From assembly GCA_009663005.1 (NCBI GenBank), contig CM018903.1:9425899-9465898 (forward strand): a DNA stretch of 40,000 bases, in the 5' to 3' direction. Below, in pieces: positions 11,301 through 21,012 of the stretch. The notes beneath the pieces are model-generated. The model saw only the letters and a program-made list of their open reading frames with translations, made no database searches and was not told where the DNA came from. A program made the translations under genes and the position numbers. Source of the stretch: Actinidia chinensis. Lineage: Eukaryota; Streptophyta; Magnoliopsida; Ericales; Actinidiaceae. Position 1 is the first letter of the stretch; every line of letters starts with the position of its first letter.

Positions 11301-11880
11301 ACCCAAGCAGGGTAATTATTTCACCAATAAAGAGAAAAAAAATTAAAACTTTATGAAATTAATAACCTCTAAGGGATAATTTTGAATTTTTTTAATAATA
11401 TTTGATGAAATTTGAAATTGGTGAATTTGAAATGCCCCCATTATTAAAAATCCAGGGTTAATGAATTAAGCCTAAAATTACTAATATACTCATAATAAGT
11501 AAATAGCAACACCTAACCACATACCATATTCCTTGTTAAATAAGTAAAAAGTTAAAAAACTAGGTAAAATTGAAAAAGGATATACGATATATATATATAT
11601 ATATACAAAAAAAGAAAAAAGAAAGGAAAAAAAGAAAAAAAAAGTAAAAAAGTAATAAAAAACGGGAAAAAAACATAATTTTTTTAATAATATTTCATGA
11701 AATTTGATAGGTAATATTGCACCAAATCAAAGGCGAAGGAAAAGAAGAAGAAGAGAGAAACTAAATTCAATGAATACAGTCTAAGGAAATAACCTTCTAA
11801 ACATTTTAATAATATTGATGAAATGTTTGAAATAGTAAAACGATTGGAGAATTCAATCTTTCATAAAAAAATAGTTAGAT
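11301..11880. repeat. AT-rich stretch with an internal duplication of about 400 bp
   Basis: Similar wording appears twice: a GTAATTATTTCACCA / GTAATATTGCACCA segment (about 11310 and 11710) and a TTTTTTTAATAATATTTGATGAAATTTG / ATTTTAATAATATTGATGAAATGTTTG segment (about 11390 and 11800). This suggests a tandem duplication of roughly 400 bp. An (AT)n run lies at about 11586-11606 and A-rich sequence at 11607-11680. The second copy matches 38887-38960 in the right block. Confidence 0.5.
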
Positions 11881-12039
11881 GAATTTTGGGGCAAATATTT
11901 GTGGTTATTTGTTATGTTTTTACTGTGTTGAACATAGATTTACGATTTGTTGAAAAAGTCACAAGAAAGAATTAAAGGGTTCAATACAATAGGCTCATAT
12001 TGTTAAGAAACTATTTTTAGGTATAGTATGAAACAATTA

Positions 12040-12330
12040 AAACCAGGAGGTCCTTTTTATGTGAGTTTACAAATTGCCCCACGGTGGCCTTAAAGGGACC
12101 TGAGGCTTTGCCTTGTGTTTTTATGTTTCTGTTGGTAGCTTGCCAACTTTCTATGGTCTTGGGTTTAGGTCGCAATATGTTGGCTAATGGGTTGGCCAAC
12201 CTAGTTGAGATAGGTATCCGTAACAATGCTGTTGTTTCATCTAAATCCTTATATAGTCTTAGTTGCAACTTTTTCTAGAGGTTAATAATAATTTTCTTTT
12301 GCTGATAAAAAAAGAAAAGAAAAGGGAACC
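12040..12330 (+). mobile_element. Possible 3' end of a LINE-type element
   Basis: A short open stretch (12084-12278, 64 codons) ends in a stop and is followed by AATAATTTTCTTTTGCTGATAAAAAAAG. That tail is reminiscent of plant L1-type LINE 3' ends, which often finish TTTTGCTGAT plus poly-A. The translated part (for example NMLANGLANL) is not clearly recognisable. A chance AT-rich tail is a real alternative. Confidence 0.3.
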
Positions 12331-12580
12331 TGAAGGCCGATTGGCAATTTGAGAATCTCAGATGATAAGAGGAATTGATAAAACCAATCCTCAAGGAATG
12401 TTCATAGAACTACACTAGAAAACAAACTGTTCAATGGGCAAACATATGAGAGAGAGAATGCTGAGGTGTCACTCCTTTTTGCATTTTTGTGTTACAAACT
12501 TTAAAATGTCACATATTTTGTTGTATATAATTATTTTTAATAAAAATTATATGATTAAAATTTTCTCAATGAGACATATA
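12330..12580. other. Flank of element A, resembles 39640-39778
   Basis: The stretch GGAATTGATAAAACCAATCC then TCAAGGAATG resembles GGAATTGATAACAACCACTC then CTCAAGGATTG near 39740, so the left/right duplicated block may extend this far. The last bases before element A read CATATA, of which ATATA would be its target site. Confidence 0.45.
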
Positions 12581-13215
12581 TGTTACTCCGTATGGCAACT
12601 AGAGGGGGGTGAATTGGTTTGGCAACTAATTTGCCTCATTAAAATTATCATAAATAACTTTTCCAAATTAATTACTTCCTTGAATTTTGAATACTTTCAA
12701 TGGTAAACTACTCCAAGATATAAGCAAGTATATAATGTAATGCGAAGCTTAAAGGAGTTTTTAGGGATAAAGAGTGCAAACAAGAATTTATGTGGTTCCG
12801 GCCAATCTTTGCCTACGTCCACGCTCCAAATCTCCTTGGGATTCCACTATCTTCAAGCTTGCGGTGTTGAAAACCTTTACGATACTAGAGTACCTCTATC
12901 TTCAAGAGATTCCCTCTCGTGGAATACACACTACAAACCTCTAGTCTTCAATAGCAATCTCTCTTGAAATACAATATATCACCCAAGGTGATCTCTCTTA
13001 ATGAATGGAGTAATGTTGATGCAATTAAAGCTCACCAACTCTAGAAGAAAAATCATACTGATAGCTCCCTCTAGAGTGATTTTTCTCTTTGATTTTGTTG
13101 ATCTTTGTTAACAAATCTAAACTCACAATGAATGATCAAGAGTTGAAGTTTTTTCACAAGTGTAAAGATCAATTTAGGGCACTTCAATGTCCTGCTTAAC
13201 AACCCCAAGTGTTGA

Positions 13216-13225
13216 TTTTATAAGC
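13216..13225 (-). promoter_or_regulatory. TATA box in the 3' LTR of element A
   Basis: The minus strand reads CTTATAAAATC. The equivalent place in the 5' LTR (21659-21668) reads GTTTATAAATG, so a TATA-like box is kept in both copies. It would mark the U3/R border. Confidence 0.5.
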
Positions 13226-13424
13226 TCAAAAGGCTGATTTTCGTGTTTTTTTTTTATAAGTTTTTTATTCTTTTTATTTTTTTTTTTTCTTTCTTTGCGA
13301 TTTTTTTTTTTTTTTCTTTTTTTGTTATAACCGTTGCAGCGTAAATGGTTCAACTACCCGGTCGCTTTGACCTCGCCGTGGATCTGGCATTTGACGCGCA
13401 GATTTAAAGCTGGAACTTAGGAAC

Positions 13425-13700
13425 GTCAACTTAGGTCGCCTAAGTTGAAACTTAGGTCGTCCTATTTTTGAACTTTAGGACATCCTAACTTTCTTGAGTC
13501 GTCCCCAAAGCTTTCTGTTCAAAGTTAGGTCTTCAGGCTCTTGACACTTAGTCATCCTATTGTGAACTTAGGACGTCTTAACTTTTTAGGTTGGCCCCAA
13601 TCCTTCTGTTCAAAACTTAGGTCTTTCAGCCTTGAACTAGGTCGTTTCTAACTTTTTCGGTCGTCATCCAAACTTTCTGTCTCAACGTAGGATGTCAATC
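13425..13700 (-). repeat. Tandem repeats in the 3' LTR of element A
   Basis: About 2.5-3 diverged units of roughly 105 bp are built from the phrases GAACTTAGGACGTC, TAACTTTTTAGGTC, GTCCCCAA, CTTCTGTTCAAA and CTTAGGTCTTCAG. The same array, with a somewhat different unit count, is in the other LTR. CpG-containing ACGTC cores recur in many units. Confidence 0.7.
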
Positions 13701-14030
13701 TTCGGACTTCTATTATGATATTTGCTGCAATTTTGATATTTTCTGTTCTTTCTACACAAACAACATCGTTTAATCATATCAATGGAATTGTAGACTTTAT
13801 TTGAAAATCTCTATAAGTTCCATGAGTTTGTAACATTTTGGTTTTTTTTGACTTGTGAAACGTATGGATTAAAGTTTATTTAGTTGGGCGAGAACGTGTT
13901 TTAGTTGAACAAAGTTTCTTGCATCTTTGACTTGGGCTATCTCTTTAAAAATGATTTTCAAAGTATATTTGACATAGTTTAATATACATAGGTTCAATCA
14001 TCAAAATAAATTAAGGCTTTATTGTAACCA

Positions 14031-14043
14031 TCTCCCCCTTTTT
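14031..14043 (-). other. Polypurine tract of element A
   Basis: The minus strand reads AAAAAGGGGGAGA, directly before the TG of the 3' LTR. The sequence just upstream, TGTGTCATTCATC, matches the conserved TGTCATCATCA that precedes the PPT of element B. It primes plus-strand DNA synthesis in this family. Confidence 0.9.
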
Positions 14044-14406
14044 GATGAATGACACAATCTTGATTTTGAACTTATTGTTATGCTTTATTTCAAAAACTCC
14101 CCTTTACCTATGGCTCCCCCTATCTTCAGCTTATCATTTTACTTAGTTTTCAATGATGAAATAGGTTCAAGTGTTTTCTAAGATAGATATCAATACTTTT
14201 GAAATTTAAACACATGGGATAGAGTATACCGAAATGGGATCGTCAAGGCTTTTCACTTTGTTCCTGCAATTGGCTTTATGATAGCCTTTAAGTTAGTTCA
14301 AGTAATTTGAAATTAACATTGCACAGCATATTATCACATCATCAATGTCATCCAAGTGTGATTCACATACCCAGACATGCATAAGGGAGATAAGACAGTT
14401 TTCAAA

Positions 14407-14446
<40 letters not shown>

Positions 14447-14955
14447 CATAAAAGATATTTATCAGTTTCAGTATGTTTAAAAAAATATTTTCCAAAAAAA
14501 TTAAGTTTTAGCATACACTCAAATGTCAAATAGATGTTAAATGCTAACTTCAAATGCCCAATAAGTTTTTTTTCTTTTCTTCTCCCCTTTGTGTCTTCAT
14601 CAAAATGGGCAAGAGTTATTTTGAGCGGATTGAGCAGGGATTAATCTTTACAAGCGCATAACTGTTTCACACAGATTTTAATTTTTCTTAGGCATACTAT
14701 TACATTTTTCGCAGATAAGGCACAATAGATTGATTTTTATTTATTCCTTAATCAGAATACATTATCTGCAGCTTTTTGATTATCTCATTTATCATATATC
14801 AAAAAATTCAAAAGGGTAACAATCAAGAAGAAAGTTTTTTGTTGGAGATTAAGCATGGAAAATACTTTCAGTCTCGACTATTCTTTTTCAATACGATTCA
14901 ACTCATACTTATAAATTTATTTAGATCCAAAAATATCACATGGGTTAGACATTTC
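14044..14955. other. Post-pol spacer of element A, with poly-A tract
   Basis: Non-coding stretch between the PPT and the end of pol. It contains a homopolymer of about 45 A at 14408-14445. No env-like or other reading frame was recognised. The length of about 0.9 kb is shorter than the 1.5 kb in element B. Confidence 0.6.
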
Positions 14956-14959
14956 CAAG

Positions 14960-15620
14960 TTCATGAAAAATCTCTTTTCATCAACGGATTTTAGAAAATA
15001 TCCGCCAATTGTCTTGTCGTATGAATATATTGAAGTTCAATATCCCCTTTTTGACGTGGATCTCCTTAAACAATAATGTCGATCTCAATGTGTTTTTGAT
15101 CTTGAATGTTGTATGGATTCTTAGACAAATTTATAGCATTTTATATCACATTTGATTGAAATATGTCAAATATAAGCCATAGTCCTCCATTTTTGTTTCA
15201 TCCAAAACACTTGAGCACAACCAACTTCTGGCATAATTGACATCGGAGAAATCATTTAATTCAACGCAACTCTCATAGAATAAAATTTCCTAAATGATGC
15301 GTTTTTTATAAGCTATCTAAACAATGCGTTTTTCATGGCAACTAGATACAATTTCCTGGACATGAGTGAAATCTACCACATAATGCATACACTAAATTAT
15401 GAATATTTGGTCTACTTGCCGTTAATAGAGCAAGTGCCAATCATACACTCGATAGAGCTTTTCATCAACACTCTTTACCTTTTTTATTTTTTCCAAGTTT
15501 TATCGATGTTGTCCCATTTGAGTGCTAGCTGTTTTGGCTCCTATATGGCAAAATCGCTTTAGAACCTCCTTCTGTATTTTGCTTGATTTATAATGTCCAT
15601 TCTCTTGATTGCAGGATTTT
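14960..15620 (-). pseudogene. Copia RNase H / RT C-terminal region of element A, broken
   Basis: On the minus strand, in shifting frames, the end of the copia polyprotein can be read: KHIEIDIIV then QKGDIELQYI (about 15020-15110), the RNase H tail that precedes LADI; a block near 15150-15230 with WLCSSVLDETKMEDYG; and VDEKLYR...DWHLLY near 15400-15480 with DFTHVQE near 15360, the connection domain. RNase H removes the RNA template after minus-strand synthesis. All parts are in family order but interrupted by stops. Confidence 0.82.
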
Positions 15621-15779
15621 ATCCAATGAAAATATTACGCTCGCCGACATGCTCATCTCAAATACACCTTCATACACTTACCAAATCTTTGGCACATACT
15701 CTCATTAGTAGCACCAATATAATATCATAACCTATTTGCACAATGAGTATATCATATAATTTTTGCTTTGCTAAATGGA

Positions 15780-16215
15780 ATATATCTATTTTTCCCTCTT
15801 TAAACCATTATCATTTAAGAATTTTTTTAGCCTATCATATCATGGCTCTTGGGTGCTAGTTTTTAAGCCATAAAGTGCTTGAAGCTTTATACACATAGTT
15901 TTGGAAACTCATGATCTTCAAACCCGGGAGGTTTGTGCAACATACACTTCCTTCGTATGTGTCCCTTTAAGAATGCCTTTTAATATCCATTGATAAAGTT
16001 TTAAAATTCAATAGCAATGCAATGCAAGCACATCGAATTGCTTCCAATCAACTACGGGATAAATGATCATCAAATCAATTCCTTCCACTGACATATCATT
16101 GGGCAATAAGTCTACCGTTATTTCTAACAATCATTACAATTCTCTAACTTGTTTTCTAAACACCCATTTCGTACCTATTATAGATTGATCACTTGGTTAA
16201 GTACTAATGTCCATA
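15780..16215 (-). pseudogene. Copia reverse transcriptase of element A, broken
   Basis: The minus strand shows QSIIGTKWVFRK at about 16158-16190, the first conserved RT block of plant copia elements. MDIKRHS...EGSVCCTNLPG around 15925-16000 corresponds to the MDVKSAFLNG and VYV.QPPG blocks, and STLWLKN near 15860 corresponds to ALYGLKQ. The YVDD catalytic box should lie between 15600 and 15780 and could not be read. The N-terminal flank (QEELNQLKEVRYGH, about 16215-16250) is the usual run-up to RT. Confidence 0.85.
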
Positions 16216-16639
16216 CCTTACTTCTTTCAATTGATTTAATTCTTCTTGCATTGCTATAGCAAATGTTCACGAATTCCGACCTTCATGAATTCTTAATGCT
16301 CTATTTGAGATAAACAAAAATTATAGCACATTTTTTTTGATAGGAGCGTCTAGTGGTTATCTCTTTGATGGACTCTCTAATGATAGGAATTGTTTGTATG
16401 GTTGTGACGAACTTCCAATCTCGAGAATTCTAGAGTTGTCACCCCATGCTCTTGTGATTTCTATTGATTTAAAACCACCCTCTAATTGAAATTCTTTCTC
16501 AAAAATTCCTTCTTGAGATTCTTCCTTTCCCTTGATCAATATCCAAGTCTCCAAATTTTTTCATCCCAATGTTACCCATGTTCATGCTCTTGCCTTTGTT
16601 ATTAATCTCTAAAGTCACAAAGCCACCGGCTTTTGGGGG

Positions 16640-16890
16640 AGAGATACGAACATTTGATTTGTCTCGGTAATGTGCCGTGAGCATCCACTATCCCAGTACT
16701 ATTTGGCTTTGAGACATACCCTACAAGGAGAGTTCCAACCAGTGGCATTGGTACTCAATTCTTGTTGGTCCTTGAATGGTAGGTTAAATTTCTTAGGAAC
16801 CCAAATTGGTCTTAATCCCTTTTTGTGCCCATTTTCTACTTTACAATATTGATGTCTGTACAATTTTATTGTCAATTGTTTGAGCAAAGT
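16640..16890 (-). pseudogene. Copia protease active-site region of element A
   Basis: The minus strand reads YWDSGCSRH at 16672-16698, with the D-S-G catalytic triad of the copia aspartic protease, followed by ITET. Upstream is the usual linker: IWVPKKF near 16780-16800, then CRVCLKAK near 16705-16730, then a TAG stop where a W codon is expected. Downstream of the motif the frame continues as NVRISPPKAGGFVTL, then loses similarity. This is the only readable part of the protease. Confidence 0.85.
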
Positions 16891-16899
16891 GTGGTGTAG

Positions 16900-19560
16900 T
16901 GAGGGAGAAGTGTTTTAATAACAATATTTTATATAATATTTGTTTTTGCTTTAACGGAATGTATCCTAAAAATATTTATTGAAACAAATCCAAATTTTAT
17001 TTCTTTCAACGGTTTTTACCCAAATTTATGTCACAAAATAGTGTACCTATCAAAGTAATACCCATAAGTTAATGCTCCCCCCTAAGTTGGTGTTTTCTAT
17101 TTCAAGTGTGAGTGAATATGCTGTAAATCCATTAATCAAGCAATCACACATGACAACATAATGAAAGGTTTTTAATTAATTACCAAATAATATATCCTCT
17201 TTCCCCCTCACAACACCTAATAACCATATAATAAAATATCAATTAAGCAAAGTCATTAGGGTAAGAATCAACAATCTAGTATGAATCCATAAACACATAA
17301 TATTAAATAGGACGGTTTAAAAAATTCCAAAAAGACACATGTACCATTTCTTTTTATGAAAGAAGATTTTTTAAAAATAATTATAATAAAATTTGTTCGT
17401 TCCCTTTGACAACGTCAACCACTAGTGATATTTAAAAATTTTCAATTAAGAATAGTCCACTAGTCAATATATAGCATATGAATCATCAATACTATATAGA
17501 CCAAAGTATGTTCAAGAAGACAATTGAGGTGGGTAATATAAAAAGAATTTTGCATATAGTCCCACCCCCCCCCCCCCCCCCCCCCCCCCAAAACCCAAAA
17601 AAAAAAAAAAACCCCCCCCCCCCCCCCCCAAAAAAAAGACCCCCAGCCCCCCGGAGGAAAGCCCCTCAGTCTTAAACTCTTTCATTTTAGAGAGTTTTTG
17701 AATTATCAATAAGGATAATTTAGTAAAAAATAAAGACACAACTTCCTCTAGACATATATTTTTTCACACTATATAGAGACCAATTAAAATCAAGTGGAAA
17801 TTGTCATGAATGATACAATCAATATAGATTATGACGAATAAGTACATCGAACCTTTCATACAATATAGGTTTAAGATTACATGTCCAAGTAAATCAATAC
17901 AAATTCACATAATAACTTGTTCCATCAAAAAGTGCTATGCAAAGTAAAAATATTTTTATTTAAAATTTAATTTTAACATGAAAAAATAAGTAGATCACAT
18001 ATAATTCAATCAATTCATTTTATCCTAATTTGGTGCAATGAACTCTACTTATCATGAAGACAAAGCGTGATATATCTCAAGGAAAGCACTATATAATTCT
18101 CAAATAAGCTAACAATCAAAATAATACTATGACCAAAAGGTTTTTAAAGACGCATGGAGTCATACATCTAGTAAGCTCATTTAAGTTAGTAATGATGTAT
18201 TCTAATAATGTCAAATATTAATACGGTGCAAGAATCATCATTTTTAATAACTATCCTGATAATAAGTAGTATTCTACAGTAGCATATCATACTAAAATTT
18301 TAAAGATAAAACGAGAGCATAGAGAGTGCAAAGAGGTGTGTAATGTTTTTTATCTCTGAATTTGAGATTTTGGCTTATAGATGAGAGAATATCTTCTGTA
18401 GAGTTCTTGTTGTCAGAATTTCCGGATCCCCTGTTCTGCGACAGTTTTGTCGGTGGCATATTACGGCATTATCCTATCTTTCTCTAAAAATTATCAAATT
18501 GAGTTCGTTTTTTGTGTATTAAAGAGACTCGTAGATCTTTCCATCCATTAGCTCCATCATTTGATTTCATTCTAGTAAAAGCAGTTTAACTTTAATTGAC
18601 TATTTTTTCAATTTTCAATCATCTATTGAGTTGTCAGTTTAGTTTAATATTGATTAACCCTTCTACCTTTTATAGCAGTCATGATACGAATGTAACTTAT
18701 GAGGAGTCTCAAACCGTCCGTTACGCGTCACTAACCCATGGCCCTTCCTAAGCTTTTAATTTTAAAATTACTATTTTTTCTTTCACAATTGTGAAGTATT
18801 GTGAACTAGTTGACTTAGAATTTCGGAAACAATTTATTTTATCACTATATGATATCTTTTTTTTTCTAAAAACAATTTTATTATAACTTGTATAATGTTA
18901 TGAATATTTTTTTAAAAACATGTGTAGACTTAATTTTAAAGCACTGTTGTTTTCTTAAAGGATGTGAATTGAGGAAAGATAGACTTAATTCTTTCATTTT
19001 TGTTCATTTTACAATCAATTAACATGCCTTTAATCTTAGAACAACCTGTTGTATCAGGTTGAGTTTAACAAATGTATTGGTTTTTAGTCAAGGGTGTAAA
19101 CTAGTCGATTAAATTTTTTCAATTATAAGTTTATCAATCTAGGCATGCACGCTCAACTTTTAAAACAAATGTCAAGACTAAATTATTTTATTCTATGTAA
19201 ATTGATTGAACATCATGTTTTAAATTAATTCCAAGACAATTTCATGGTTACTAGATATAGTCTAGGAAAGCATGACCATGAATTTTCTACATAGGTTGGT
19301 GTAGAGATAAAGATAATTACATAATGCATGAATAACCTACATCAATATAGCAATTATTCATAAATCAATTATCACATGAAGCATGATGATAGATGCAACA
19401 TCAGTCAGATGTATAAATATGCCAATTAAAATCTAATCATGATACACATAAGATGAATATGTGCAAAGCATTAAAAAATATGATTAGATTTAAAACATTA
19501 TGCATCAATTATCTAATATCACATTAATAGTTATTCAAGATTAAGTACAAGGGTGTGTTA
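16900..19560. other. 2.7-kb non-coding segment inside element A
   Basis: AT-rich DNA with no readable copia domain between the gag end (zinc knuckle near 20050) and the protease linker (16800), which are near neighbours in normal copia elements. It includes a GCTCCCCCCTAAGTTGG stretch at 17072, a C/A homopolymer run at 17563-17655 and a GC-richer patch at 18410-18470. It is probably a separate inserted repeat, perhaps an LTR or solo LTR, but I could not define its ends or a target duplication. Confidence 0.55.
17563..17655. repeat. Poly-C / poly-A / poly-C run
   Basis: About 27 C, a short A-C mix, about 15 A, about 19 C, about 7 A, then C-rich sequence. Such a run is unusual in an AT-rich context and difficult for any sequencing chemistry, so both the length and the composition are doubtful. 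The apparent Pro- or Gly-rich reading frames across it are not genes. Confidence 0.85.
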
Positions 19561-19599
19561 GAAATCATACCTCAACCTACCTATTTGGGACTTGACCAA

Positions 19600-20935
19600 T
19601 TGATTTTTCCATTAAGATCGTTGTAGGTAAAAATGTTTGCGTTGAAGTGAAGGTGGGGGATGCACTCATTTGATTTTCTTCTTTCCTAAACGTGAAAGAG
19701 TGATTGCCAATATGCCTCCTTTTCTTATCGTCTTTTTGTAGGTAAATTTTTTCTTCCTCTTAGGATAGAACATGTGAAGTATTTCCCTTTCTTCAAGCTC
19801 TAGTGTTCTCATTTGGCTTGTACACTTGGAGTATTTCCTTGAAGTCTTTGTGTTTTCTTCTTTGATACTCTAACAATAAAATATGGAATTTCTTTTTCAG
19901 TAAACCCTTCATCCAATCTCCTCCCCTTTTTAGTGAGGCCTGTGTGTTAGTCTTTAAATCATTAACATGTATAATATTTTAGGCACCACACTTGTTTCAC
20001 ACTTTTTTATATTTTCTTCGTAAGGGCTGTGTGTGAAATATGTCCCATTCTTTCCACAAAAAACAGCAAAATGAGAGTAGTGGATTTCTCAATTTAATTT
20101 TTGCCAATCTCATTTTATCATTAGAAAATAACCCTTTTAATTTTTCTTAAAAAACTAGTGTCATCTTTAAAAAATATTTATATGATGCATTGTTTAAAAT
20201 AGCATTTTTAATTTTCAAGCATTTATTTTCAATTTTAAATTAGTTGCATCTTTCAATTTTTTAATTCAATACAAGAAATGCAACTTGTTCTTTAAAGCAC
20301 TATTTTTGATGCGATTTTTTTTGATTCAACAAATGATTCCTCAAATGCATCTAAACAATTCAATATGACATATGATCATTAACAATATTCTATCATAATA
20401 TAAAGCTGAATGATCGTCATTTGAAAAAGAATAAGCATAGGATAACCTCATTATAATTTTCATTCTTTTCTTTGCATATATCATCTCATTAATGATAGAT
20501 TCATCTAACCTTGTCATTTGATGAGCTTTAGATATCAATCCCCTTTCTTATACTCAACTCCATTTTCTCGATTCTTAATTAGAATCGACAAGATTTCAAT
20601 CCCAGATCTTTGGAGAACTATCATTAGATTCATTATAATCTAATATGTAACATGCTCATACATTTTCGTTCATAAATATTTTCCTAATTTGTTCCAAATT
20701 TGATGACCGATGTACATGAATTAATCATTATTTAAATTAGAATCTAATCCACTATACAATATTTTGATAGCGGTGGCATTTAATAACTCTAATTGAATTA
20801 TTTAAATCTAAACTATTAAGAATATATGTCACAACCTATATCATTGACTTGAATGAAACTCTCATTCTAGCCTTTCCAATAAGCATAATTTGTGCCTCAA
20901 ATATTGGTGGACTAAAAATCGACTGACCCTCGTAA
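19600..20935 (-). pseudogene. Copia gag of element A, broken
   Basis: Gag forms the virus-like particle. The minus strand shows an N-terminal block at about 20860-20905 reading NYAYWKAR in shifted frame, the typical start of copia Gag, then ATAIKILYSGLDSNLN at about 20730-20780 and HQIWNKLG near 20690, the UBN2 domain. A CCHC zinc-knuckle segment lies at 20025-20068 (C, C, GH and C positions present, with one-base indels), followed by RRKYKK. The distance from N-terminus to knuckle, about 850 bp, is normal. Everything below about 19560 is unrelated in sequence. Confidence 0.78.
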
Positions 20936-20998
20936 AAAATTTTCTAATGGGTTTTTCCATGGATCTACTCTAGCGGTTAAGTCCAGAAATTATAGCCC

Positions 20999-21012
20999 GC
21001 TTTGATACCAAT
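20999..21012 (-). other. Primer binding site of element A
   Basis: The minus strand reads ATTGGTATCAAAGC directly after the LTR end CA. It differs from the initiator-Met site TGGTATCAGAGC at one base. It lies between the 5' LTR and gag, confirming the minus orientation. Confidence 0.9.

Larger units (their letters stand above)
12581..14030 (-). mobile_element. 3' LTR of element A
   Basis: 1450 bp, begins TG and ends CA on the plus strand. It matches 21013-22458 along its whole length (landmarks TTATGGCAAC/TATGGCAACT, CCAATCTTTGCCT, CCTTGGGATTCCACTATCTT, TTAATATACATAGGTTCAATCATCAAA). The PPT adjoins its high-coordinate end, which makes it the 3' LTR of a minus-strand element. A T-rich tract at about 13240-13325 is not present in the same form in the other LTR. 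A TATA box lies at about 13216-13225 on the minus strand. Confidence 0.9.

Noticed and set aside
17478..17739. Proline-rich (plus) and glycine-rich (minus) frames
   Set aside because: They are produced by the C/A homopolymer run and carry no other protein signal.
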